From Spirochaetaceae bacterium (GTDB taxonomy: Bacteria > Spirochaetota > Spirochaetia > DSM-2461), in NCBI GenBank assembly GCA_016342385.1, contig JAEINM010000101.1, positions 1 through 10,989 on the forward strand: a stretch of 10,989 nt of DNA. The letters are read 5' to 3'. Every line of letters starts with the position of its first letter. The first letter of the stretch is position 1. The translations under genes were made by a program, and so were the position numbers. The notes beneath the pieces are model-generated. The model was not told the DNA's origin. It ran no database searches and worked only from the letters and a program-made list of their open reading frames with translations. Positions 6,449 through 10,989 of the stretch are shown here, in pieces.

Positions 6449-6680
6449 TTAGCTGGCTCTGTAATAGTGGTTATGTAATCCATAGAGGATAGGCTTTTTC
6501 TTTATCTTACCCCAGAGATAATTTTCAATCTTTAACTTCTTGATAAAAAGCTTCATTGCTTTGGTAATAGGAGGTCTGCCTTTCTTTCTAGTCCTGGGTT
6601 TATCATAAGTCCGGTGAAATTGTCTTTTTTTACTTTAGCGGTAATTTATTGTCAGTATGAGGATCAATAGATGTAGGCAT
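6449..6680 (-). pseudogene. Broken integrase-type (rve/IS481-like) transposase N-terminal remnant
   Basis: On the minus strand an ATG at 6680-6678 starts MPTSIDPHTDNKLPLK and stops at 6632-6630. The neighbouring frame (6634 down to a stop at 6451-6449) continues with SKKRQFHRTYDKPRTRKKGR, then PPITKAMKLFIKKLKIENYLWG. The RxxGRPxTxxxIxxLIxxxAxENxxWG pattern is that of the N-terminal helix-turn-helix part of integrase-core transposases. The frame change lies at a run of seven T/A bases, and the typical continuation (WGYxRIxGEL) is garbled after WGK. No DDE catalytic core is present, so the element is dead and truncated. The exact IS family is uncertain. Confidence 0.5.
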
Positions 6681-6690
6681 TTATGATTAA

Positions 6691-6711
6691 GTTATAACCA
6701 ATTCCTAATTT
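6691..6711. repeat. Left copy of a 21-bp inverted repeat bracketing brnTA
   Basis: GTTATAACCAATTCC followed by TAATTT (6691-6711) is the reverse complement of 7353-7373 with a single mismatch (20 of 21). The outer 8 bases GTTATAAC are themselves palindromic. The two copies enclose the brnT-brnA pair, with about 640 bases between them. Confidence 0.7.
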
Positions 6712-6744
6712 TAAAGTTGTTCATGTCTTCGCCTTCCCGGGCTC
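6691..6744 (+). repeat. Degenerate left copy of the attC-like element
   Basis: In plus orientation this stretch shares, in the same order, GTTATAAC (6691-6698), CATG-t-CTTCGC (6722-6732) and CCGGGCT (6737-6743) with the better-preserved element at 7366-7441. The first spacing is longer here, and the right-hand AACGTTATA end is missing. The relationship is by eye and could be partly coincidental. Confidence 0.35.
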
Positions 6745-6755
6745 AGATTAATAAA

Positions 6756-6784
6756 TTGACAAAAAATTACAACATAATTACAAT
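6756..6784 (+). promoter_or_regulatory. Promoter of brnTA, probable operator repeats
   Basis: A perfect TTGACA (6756-6761) and TACAAT (6779-6784) with a 17-base spacer make this one of the best promoters in the window. The predicted start coincides with the brnT ATG at 6791, so the mRNA may be leaderless. The imperfect direct repeat ATTACAACATA / ATTACAATGTA (about 6767-6787) covers the spacer and -10 box and could be bound by BrnA, which is known in Brucella to autoregulate its operon. Confidence 0.65.
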
Positions 6785-6790
6785 GTAGTT

Positions 6791-7078
6791 ATGGATCACA
6801 TTATATTTGACTGGGATAATATAAAGAATAAGAAAAATGTTGCAAAACATAAGATCTCATTTGATGAGGCCAAAACTGCATTTCTTGATCCCAACGCGTT
6901 ATTGATATTTGATCCAGACCATTCTGAAGATGAAGAACGATTCATCCTCATGGGAATGTCGCACAATCTAAATTTATTGGTAGTTTGTCATTGCTATAGA
7001 TCAAATGATGAAGTTATTAGAATAATATCTGCAAGAAAAGCAGATACAGACGAATCAAAATCTTATGGAGGTCGGTAA
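6791..7078 (+). CDS. brnT: BrnT family toxin (DUF497), type II toxin-antitoxin system
   Basis: The protein has 95 residues, typical for BrnT. Family features are visible in order: FDWDNIKNKKNVAKHKISFDEA (6-27), FLDPNAL (31-37), DPDHSEDEERFILMGMS (41-57), and IRIISARKAD (76-85) near the end. BrnT has a RelE-like fold and inhibits translation by RNA cleavage; BrnA neutralises it. The arginines and lysines of the RIISARKA block that contribute to activity in the family are present, so the toxin looks intact. The gene order toxin-then-antitoxin is the usual one for this system. No ribosome binding site precedes the ATG. brnA starts 1 base after the stop, and its ribosome binding site lies inside the last codons of brnT. 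Confidence 0.9.
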   Translation: MDHIIFDWDNIKNKKNVAKHKISFDEAKTAFLDPNALLIFDPDHSEDEERFILMGMSHNLNLLVVCHCYRSNDEVIRIISARKADTDESKSYGGR

Positions 7079-7079
7079 A

Positions 7080-7295
7080 ATGAGAGATTCTTATGATTTT
7101 TCAAATGCCATTAAAAACCCTTATATCTCCAAATTGAAGAAGCAAATAACAATCAGACTTGATTATGATACAGTGGAGTATTTTAAGGATTTATCTGAAG
7201 AAACAGGAATTAAGTATCAACAACTAATCAATCTATTTCTTGCAGATTGTGCTAAAAAGCATTTAAAGCCTAATATAGAATGGAAAAACTCTTAG
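7080..7295 (+). CDS. brnA: BrnA family antitoxin (ribbon-helix-helix)
   Basis: The 71-residue antitoxin matches the short BrnA form: RDSYDFSNAIKNPYISKLKK (2-21), then the DNA-binding strand QITIRLDYDTVEYFKDLSEE (22-41), then TGIKYQQLINLFLADCAKK (42-60) as the second helix region. The RHH part binds the promoter as a dimer and the rest covers BrnT. The ATG at 7080 is chosen because GGAGGT at 7067-7072 is correctly spaced; the in-frame upstream start at 7065 overlaps that site. The gene is tightly coupled to brnT. A perfect hairpin follows at 7314-7337. Confidence 0.88.
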   Translation: MRDSYDFSNAIKNPYISKLKKQITIRLDYDTVEYFKDLSEETGIKYQQLINLFLADCAKKHLKPNIEWKNS

Positions 7296-7313
7296 TTTGA
7301 TATTCTGTTATTG

Positions 7314-7337
7314 TAGAAGTCCATCCATGGACTTCTA
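7314..7337. terminator. Perfect hairpin after brnA
   Basis: TAGAAGTCCAT (7314-7324) and ATGGACTTCTA (7327-7337) are exact reverse complements separated by 2 bases; in RNA the innermost pairs would open to form the loop. It lies 19 bases after the brnA stop. There is no T-run, so it may slow polymerase or protect the 3' end rather than act as a classical terminator. Confidence 0.45.
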
Positions 7338-7352
7338 TCGTTATACAGATTC

Positions 7353-7373
7353 AAATTAGGAACTGGTTATAAC
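7353..7373. repeat. Right copy of the 21-bp inverted repeat bracketing brnTA
   Basis: AAATTAGGAAC followed by TGGTTATAAC matches the reverse complement of 6691-6711 at 20 of 21 positions. Its GTTATAAC end is also the left end of the GC-rich attC-like element. Confidence 0.7.
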
Positions 7374-7459
7374 AAGAAATACATGCTTCGCTGCGCTCCG
7401 GGCTTCGCCACATTGGCTTCGTTCCTCAGCCAACGTTATATATTTCTGAAACGTTATAT
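7366..7459. repeat. GC-rich attC-like element with repeated AACGTTATAT boxes
   Basis: A GC-rich core of about 55 bases (7382-7436) sits in a region otherwise near 30 percent GC. It contains GCTTCG three times (7385-7390, 7402-7407, 7416-7421) and a TTGGCT...AGCCAA hairpin on its right side. It is framed by TATAAC (7368-7373) and the complementary GTTATA (7435-7440), as the outer arms of an integron attC site would be (about 75 bases overall). AACGTTATAT occurs at 7432-7441 and again at 7450-7459. The outer arms do not match the classical GTTRRRY consensus perfectly, and an internal L-box pair is not clear, so this is an analogy, not an identification. Confidence 0.4.
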
Positions 7460-7488
7460 GAATAAAGTTTTGGTTTGAATTTGTCATA

Positions 7489-7494
7489 TATAAT
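7489..7494 (+). promoter_or_regulatory. -10 box (TATAAT) upstream of the second toxin-antitoxin pair
   Basis: A perfect TATAAT lies 40 bases before the antitoxin ATG at 7534. The -35 region (around 7467-7473, GTTTTGG) is weak. The near-palindrome CATATATAATGTATA over the -10 box could be the antitoxin's operator. GAGG at 7523-7526 is the ribosome binding site. Confidence 0.45.
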
Positions 7495-7533
7495 GTATAA
7501 ACTGAAAGCAGATGAACATGTCGAGGTTTTTGT

Positions 7534-7743
7534 ATGAATAACAAAGAGATTCTAAAACAGGTTATTGCTTTAAAGCCCGATGAGAGGTTTATGCTTGTTG
7601 AAGGAATACTGAAAAGTCTGGATGAACCTGATCAGAAAATTGATGCCATCTGGGCACAGGAAGCTGAAAAAAGACTGAAAGCTTATAGAAAAGGGAAACT
7701 AAAAGGGATTCCCATGGAAGATATATTTGAGAATAACTCTTGA
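7534..7743 (+). CDS. Addiction module antitoxin (TIGR02574/PF09720 type)
   Basis: The 69-residue protein carries the family pattern: KEILKQVIALKPDERFMLVE (4-23), then GILKSLDEPDQ (24-34), then IDAIWAQEAEKRLKAYRKGK (36-55), ending in IPMEDIF. Antitoxins of this family pair with a ParE/RelE toxin encoded immediately downstream, as here. They neutralise it by wrapping, and usually help repress their own promoter. The start ATG has GAGG 7 bases upstream. The stop codon TGA (7741-7743) overlaps the toxin's TTG start. The protein appears full length. Confidence 0.85.
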   Translation: MNNKEILKQVIALKPDERFMLVEGILKSLDEPDQKIDAIWAQEAEKRLKAYRKGKLKGIPMEDIFENNS

Positions 7744-8042
7744 AAGTCATTTTCTCAGAATTAGCCAAAGCTGAATTGGATGATGCGACTCATTATTATG
7801 AAATAGAGTTTGAAGGTTTAGGTCAGAGATTCAAAGAAAATGTCAGACAAGCTGCCAGAAGAATATCTGAGTATCCCAAAGCGTGGTCTATAGAATCTGG
7901 TGAAATAAGAAAGTGCCTTCTAGAAAAATTTCCATATAAGCTGCTCTATTCCGTAGAGAAGGATCATATTTTTATTATTGCCGTTGCTCATCTTCACCGG
8001 AAACCTGATTATTGGATGGATGATAAACAGAATCCTGAATAA
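7740..8042 (+). CDS. RelE/ParE superfamily toxin
   Basis: The 100-residue toxin starts at a TTG (7740) that shares bases with the antitoxin stop in a TTGA overlap, a common coupling arrangement. The opening MKVIFSELAKAELDDATHYY (1-20) is the standard ParE/RelE N-terminus. GLGQRFKENVRQAARRISEY (27-46) and the block RKCLLEKFPYKLLYSVEKDH (57-76), with IFIIAVAHLHRKPDYW (77-92) closing the fold, complete the family pattern. The Arg/Lys residues of the 'R...L..FPY.L.Y' block and the 'H..R.P.YW' ending suggest an intact toxin. Whether it cleaves mRNA on the ribosome or poisons gyrase cannot be read from the sequence. Confidence 0.87.
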   Translation: MKVIFSELAKAELDDATHYYEIEFEGLGQRFKENVRQAARRISEYPKAWSIESGEIRKCLLEKFPYKLLYSVEKDHIFIIAVAHLHRKPDYWMDDKQNPE

Positions 8043-8093
8043 AAGCCAGTTAATTAATTCTATGATAGGAAATTGTATACTATTGATATGAAT

Positions 8094-8134
8094 AAAAACC
8101 CTAAATCGTTACAGTGTAACAATTTAGGGTTTTT
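8094..8134. terminator. Strong bidirectional rho-independent terminator
   Basis: AAAAACCCTAAAT (8094-8106) pairs with ATTTAGGGTTTTT (8122-8134). The stem continues inside as GTTAC/GTAAC after one mismatch and closes on a 3-base loop. The flanking A5 and T5 tracts make it work in both directions, between the toxin gene (plus strand) and the tRNA gene (minus strand). Confidence 0.9.
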
Positions 8135-8141
8135 ATTTGTT

Positions 8142-8215
8142 TGGAGGTAATGGGGCTCGAACCCATGACCTCATGGCTGCCAGCCAGGCGCTCTAGCCAA
8201 CTGAGCTATACCCCC
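8142..8215 (-). tRNA. tRNA-Ala (anticodon GGC)
   Basis: The minus strand folds into a full 74-nt cloverleaf: acceptor GGGGGTA/TACCTCC, D-arm GCTC...GAGC, anticodon loop CTGGCAG with anticodon GGC, and T-arm ATGGG-TTCGAGC-CCCAT. The acceptor stem has the G3-U70 wobble pair that is the main identity element for alanyl-tRNA synthetase, with discriminator A73. The 3' CCA is not encoded (the next bases are AAC), so it must be added by the CCA enzyme. In the anticodon stem, position 28-42 is a C-U mismatch. The gene converges on the terminator at 8094-8134. No clear promoter is visible upstream of its 5' end. Confidence 0.95.
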
Positions 8216-8301
8216 AAGGTCGTATGGAATAGCTGTAAACAGAGTTTTTGACTAATCCAAATCTGAAATGATCATAAAATCTTAAGGGAATTCTGTCAAG
8301 A

Positions 8302-8330
8302 TTGATAATTGATTATCAAATAAATAAAAT
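8302..8330 (+). promoter_or_regulatory. Promoter of the PPi-PEPCK-like gene with a palindromic operator
   Basis: TTGATA (8302-8307) and TAAAAT (8325-8330) are 17 bases apart. The -35 box forms the left part of a perfect palindrome, TTGATAAT-tg-ATTATCAA (8302-8319), a likely operator. Its GATAAT/ATTATC half-sites recall Fur/PerR-type sites, but the regulator is unknown. A second candidate promoter, TTGAAC (8358-8363) with TAAATT (8381-8386) and a 17-base spacer, lies closer to the gene. The leader from the first promoter would be about 120 bases. Confidence 0.5.
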
Positions 8331-8454
8331 TTTATCTAATTAAAACTTTCCAACCATTTGAACATATTCCCTGTTTAGTTTAAATTATTAGTTGCAGTGT
8401 ATTAAATAAGTTTGCTAATTCGTAATAAAAGAGATATTTTTCAGGAGGAAATAA

Positions 8455-10989
8455 ATGGATCCAAAAAGAGCACTTGGTATCGGTTTAAAGACTGATGACC
8501 CGAGACAGCGGGAACGCATCATCAGATACATCAATCTTAAATTAGCGTCCATGGGACTCCCCTACAGTAGCAGCAGCACCGATGTTATGGACATCGATAT
8601 AGCTCATGACCTGATCGAAAACTTTAAAGAGAAAAACAGACTATTATCTACCTACCTCTGTCCGGTAGATAAACGAATACAGAATTTTATTAATTCCTAT
8701 CTTTCCGATGTGAAGATGGATGAGATTCCCGAACTACCCACAGATACTCTGATACTCGACAGGTACGGTCTGGCCAGAGAGCTCTCCGTACCGCCGGATA
8801 AAAATGAGTTTATCACTGATGTTATCAGCTCATACAGAGTCAAACAGGGAGTATTAAACAATCCCAAGAACGATAGAAGAACCACAAAGGGATCCTTTCA
8901 CGTGGCGGAGGGGGGACTACCCATCCCATTTGATAAAAAAGCTGTTCCCAAACAGACTTTTGCATATATGCTTCAGGAAGCTTTCAATGCTCCTGATGCT
9001 ATGAAAGAACTGCCCTATACCGCTTCCCAGAAAGAAAAAGCAAAAGTGTTTATGTCACTGATGCTCAAGCCTGTTGTTGTTCCCGAAGTGTCCGGTTTCA
9101 CGGAGAGGAAGACTTTGGAAGTCAGATTTTTTGCTCCGGGGAATCTTGTGAGTAACCTCGACTTTGTCGAGTCTATCTTCGGTAACGCCGGAGATCCATA
9201 CCTGCCGCAACACGATGCGGCTCTCGATCCCGATCACTGGACCGGGCATACGGGCTGTGTCATTCTGGCTCCCCATCTGACAACTATTACAAAAGCTGAT
9301 GCTGGTCTGCCCCAGATAAAATACGCTACAGATCGGCAGAAAAAAGAAGGAATGTGCTGGGAATCGGAAGAGGAACTGTACAACGACGGAATTCCTTTTA
9401 AGCTGACAGCCAGAGATGAGAGCGGCGTTATTGTTACTCTTATTGCGGATAACTATTTCGGATATTCTAAGAAAGAGGTTAAAACCCAGATAGGATATTC
9501 TGCCAACCTTCTGGGACTGGCCGAAGAGGAACATGCGGGAGGAGCTTTAGCTTTTCCGAGTTTCAATCTGGGTACACACTTTCATCCCGATAGTAATATG
9601 CATTTTCTTCATCTGGAAAAAGACCATTCATTCGATAACTTTAAAGCTGTTCTAGGAGATTCCTTTATTGAGCATGAAGATGGTTACGGACTAGATAGAA
9701 ACCACAGTAATATTATCTATATACCCGAAGATGCTGTGATTGATCTGGAAGCGCAGAGAGCGCACTGGATAATAGATGGCAAAGAGAAATCTCTTCGCAT
9801 TCTTCCGGAGAATTTCTATGTACACCCCTCGGGCTATAGAGTTCATATGGAAAAACATCCGGCTTCTCCTGCCTGGAGACTAGTGGGAACAGTGGCTGAG
9901 GGTACTTTCTGCCATAAACCATGTACTGTTTCAGGTGGTGGTAAGTCAGAGATCTCTAAATCAATTAAAGATGCTATGACTTTCGGTTCCGTTTTTGTCG
10001 GAGATTTTAAAGAGGACATGGATAAAACCGAAGAGATTGTAAACTACAATTATGGTGAGCGTTTTAAACCGGATTATAGAAAGACACTTAAACCGGGACA
10101 CAAGACCAGACCTCTTTTAAGTGAGGACAGGTCTCTTGGTTCGGTAATCAAACTGTTATCTCCTTCAACGAACAATACCGATTCCTTTAATAAATGGCTT
10201 AGTGATATTCCCATGAGGGTGAAAGCTCTGGTATTCCTGGTCAAAAGATTTTATGAGCCCGAATGGGGTAATACATGGAGAGAGAAATTCTCCGTTGATA
10301 TCATTAATAGTGAACCGGGCCACATTCTCAAATATATGAACAGAGAGCTTGTGGGAAGTTACCTGAAAGTGGGTACTGACAAAAATGGAAGCTGGGTAAC
10401 CAACAAGCTGAGACAGGATTTTATGCCTGCTGTCAAAGTTCAGCTTGAAGATGACATCTCCGCTTCTATTGTTGTCCCGACATCCCAGGTGAGCGGTCTT
10501 TCCGAGACCTGTGTAAACCCCAGTGTGAAAATTGTGGAAAACTGTGAAAATAGATTCTTTCAGAGACCGGACGATGCAGTTCACAGAGGTCTGGATAAAC
10601 AGGCTGAAAAAGATCTTGCATCTATGGGGAACTTTATCTGTAACTTTGAACCTCTGAAAAAAAATGATGCTGTAGAACTCTATGAAAAAACAGCAGGATT
10701 TTATGCTTACACAGCACCAATGCAGAATATTATTAAGGGTTTCTGTGAGAGCGGGAAAGAAAATGAGTATTTCATCTCATCATCTCATCCGAGAATTGTA
10801 GACGGAGCTCCTACGAAAAATCAGAGATACCTTCAGTTGAGACCTGACCTGGAAGATAACACCACGAGATACCTTGGTGAGGTGGGAATGAAACTCTTTA
10901 GAAAGATTCCTCTGGGAGAACCTTTGGCGATACCTGTTAACGCTGTTCTGGCGGGAAGAAGAAATAATCCCGCGGATCACAAAGCGGGA
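8455..10989 (+). CDS. Probable pyrophosphate-dependent phosphoenolpyruvate carboxykinase (partial, runs off the right end)
   Basis: An uninterrupted frame of 845 codons starts at ATG 8455, with AGGAGG at 8443-8448, and continues past the window. The complete protein is probably over 1,000 residues, as in the roughly 1,100-residue PPi-type PEPCKs described from Entamoeba and Propionibacterium, which interconvert oxaloacetate plus PPi and PEP plus CO2 plus phosphate in the cytosol. Blocks I associate from memory with that family include NYFGYSKKEVKTQIGYSANL (331-350) and EEEHAGGALAFPSFNLG (357-373). A glycine-rich phosphate loop SGGGKSE (493-499) and FVGDF (514-518) follow, matching the kinase-1 and kinase-2 positions of the PEPCK fold. 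No signal peptide or membrane segment is seen. The assignment comes from motif memory, not an alignment; at minimum it is a large cytosolic protein of the same conserved family. Confidence 0.65.
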   Translation, partial: MDPKRALGIGLKTDDPRQRERIIRYINLKLASMGLPYSSSSTDVMDIDIAHDLIENFKEKNRLLSTYLCPVDKRIQNFINSYLSDVKMDEIPELPTDTLILDRYGLARELSVPPDKNEFITDVISSYRVKQGVLNNPKNDRRTTKGSFHVAEGGLPIPFDKKAVPKQTFAYMLQEAFNAPDAMKELPYTASQKEKAKVFMSLMLKPVVVPEVSGFTERKTLEVRFFAPGNLVSNLDFVESIFGNAGDPYLPQHDAALDPDHWTGHTGCVILAPHLTTITKADAGLPQIKYATDRQKKEGMCWESEEELYNDGIPFKLTARDESGVIVTLIADNYFGYSKKEVKTQIGYSANLLGLAEEEHAGGALAFPSFNLGTHFHPDSNMHFLHLEKDHSFDNFKAVLGDSFIEHEDGYGLDRNHSNIIYIPEDAVIDLEAQRAHWIIDGKEKSLRILPENFYVHPSGYRVHMEKHPASPAWRLVGTVAEGTFCHKPCTVSGGGKSEISKSIKDAMTFGSVFVGDFKEDMDKTEEIVNYNYGERFKPDYRKTLKPGHKTRPLLSEDRSLGSVIKLLSPSTNNTDSFNKWLSDIPMRVKALVFLVKRFYEPEWGNTWREKFSVDIINSEPGHILKYMNRELVGSYLKVGTDKNGSWVTNKLRQDFMPAVKVQLEDDISASIVVPTSQVSGLSETCVNPSVKIVENCENRFFQRPDDAVHRGLDKQAEKDLASMGNFICNFEPLKKNDAVELYEKTAGFYAYTAPMQNIIKGFCESGKENEYFISSSHPRIVDGAPTKNQRYLQLRPDLEDNTTRYLGEVGMKLFRKIPLGEPLAIPVNAVLAGRRNNPADHKAG

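Larger units (their letters stand above)
6142..6790. other. Gene-poor stretch with decayed mobile-element sequences
   Basis: No intact gene is visible in these roughly 650 bases. From left to right it holds an A9 run followed by an IS-end-like sequence at 6215-6229; a minus-strand 41-codon open reading (about 6370 down to the stop at 6249-6247, ending SFHFGL) that could be the tail of a transposase; a broken integrase-type transposase on the minus strand (6449-6680); the left copy of a 21-bp inverted repeat (6691-6711); a degenerate copy of the GC-rich attC-like element; and the brnT promoter. Everything here except the promoter looks decayed. Confidence 0.6.

Noticed and set aside
7314..7459. 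Considered as a CRISPR array because of several repeated short boxes.
   Set aside because: The repeats are 6 to 10 bases with irregular spacing, there are no spacers of uniform length, and no cas gene is present.
9055..9534. Minus-strand open frame of 159 codons inside the PPi-PEPCK-like gene.
   Set aside because: The plus-strand frame is continuous over it, has a strong ribosome binding site and shows family motifs; the antisense frame shows no recognisable motif.

Overview
The window looks like a piece of the chromosome of an AT-rich anaerobic bacterium. A spirochaete (free-living Spirochaeta/Sediminispirochaeta-like or Treponema-like) is my best guess. It rests on remembered family distributions of the DUF4914 protein and the PPi-PEPCK-like protein, on the codon use, and on a tRNA gene without an encoded CCA. 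It is an inference, not proven by a marker gene.

Left block (1-3600): the tail of an unidentified ORF (1-132), then a PadR-type repressor and a 620-residue DUF4914 protein that form an operon behind a good sigma70-type promoter. A hairpin at 2544-2578 separates this operon from a convergent NAD(P)H:quinone reductase/zinc-free MDR gene on the minus strand. DUF4914 carries a P-loop and a DD motif like those of HPr kinase and PEP carboxykinase.

Second block (3600-4605): an ArsR-family repressor whose promoter contains a perfect CATACAT-N4-ATGTATG operator. It overlaps a methionine-rich protein gene by 10 bases. The Met-rich gene is split by a +1 shift between its two halves. A 14-bp DNA repeat read as Ser-Met-Met-Gly-Lys in both frames shows that the two frames belong together.

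Third block (4606-8142), accessory: the last 30-odd codons of a sugar-nucleotide epimerase on the minus strand; a headless antitoxin-like ORF; an AAA/DUF4143 ATPase behind a perfect 17-bp inverted repeat; an IS scrapyard with an IS1182-like end and a broken integrase-type transposase; a BrnT-BrnA toxin-antitoxin pair; an unusual GC-rich, attC-like element; and a second toxin-antitoxin pair (addiction-module antitoxin plus RelE/ParE toxin). A degenerate copy of the attC-like element lies left of brnTA and a better copy lies right of it, so brnTA looks like a mobile cassette. The block ends at a strong bidirectional terminator and a minus-strand tRNA-Ala(GGC), whose 3' end faces the accessory DNA.

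Right block (8216-10989): a promoter region with a perfect TTGATAAT-tg-ATTATCAA palindrome over its -35 box, then a very large gene that runs off the window (845 codons seen). It resembles pyrophosphate-dependent PEP carboxykinase and has an SGGGKSE phosphate-binding loop. Two unrelated-looking genes with PEPCK/HprK-type phosphate loops therefore flank the accessory island.
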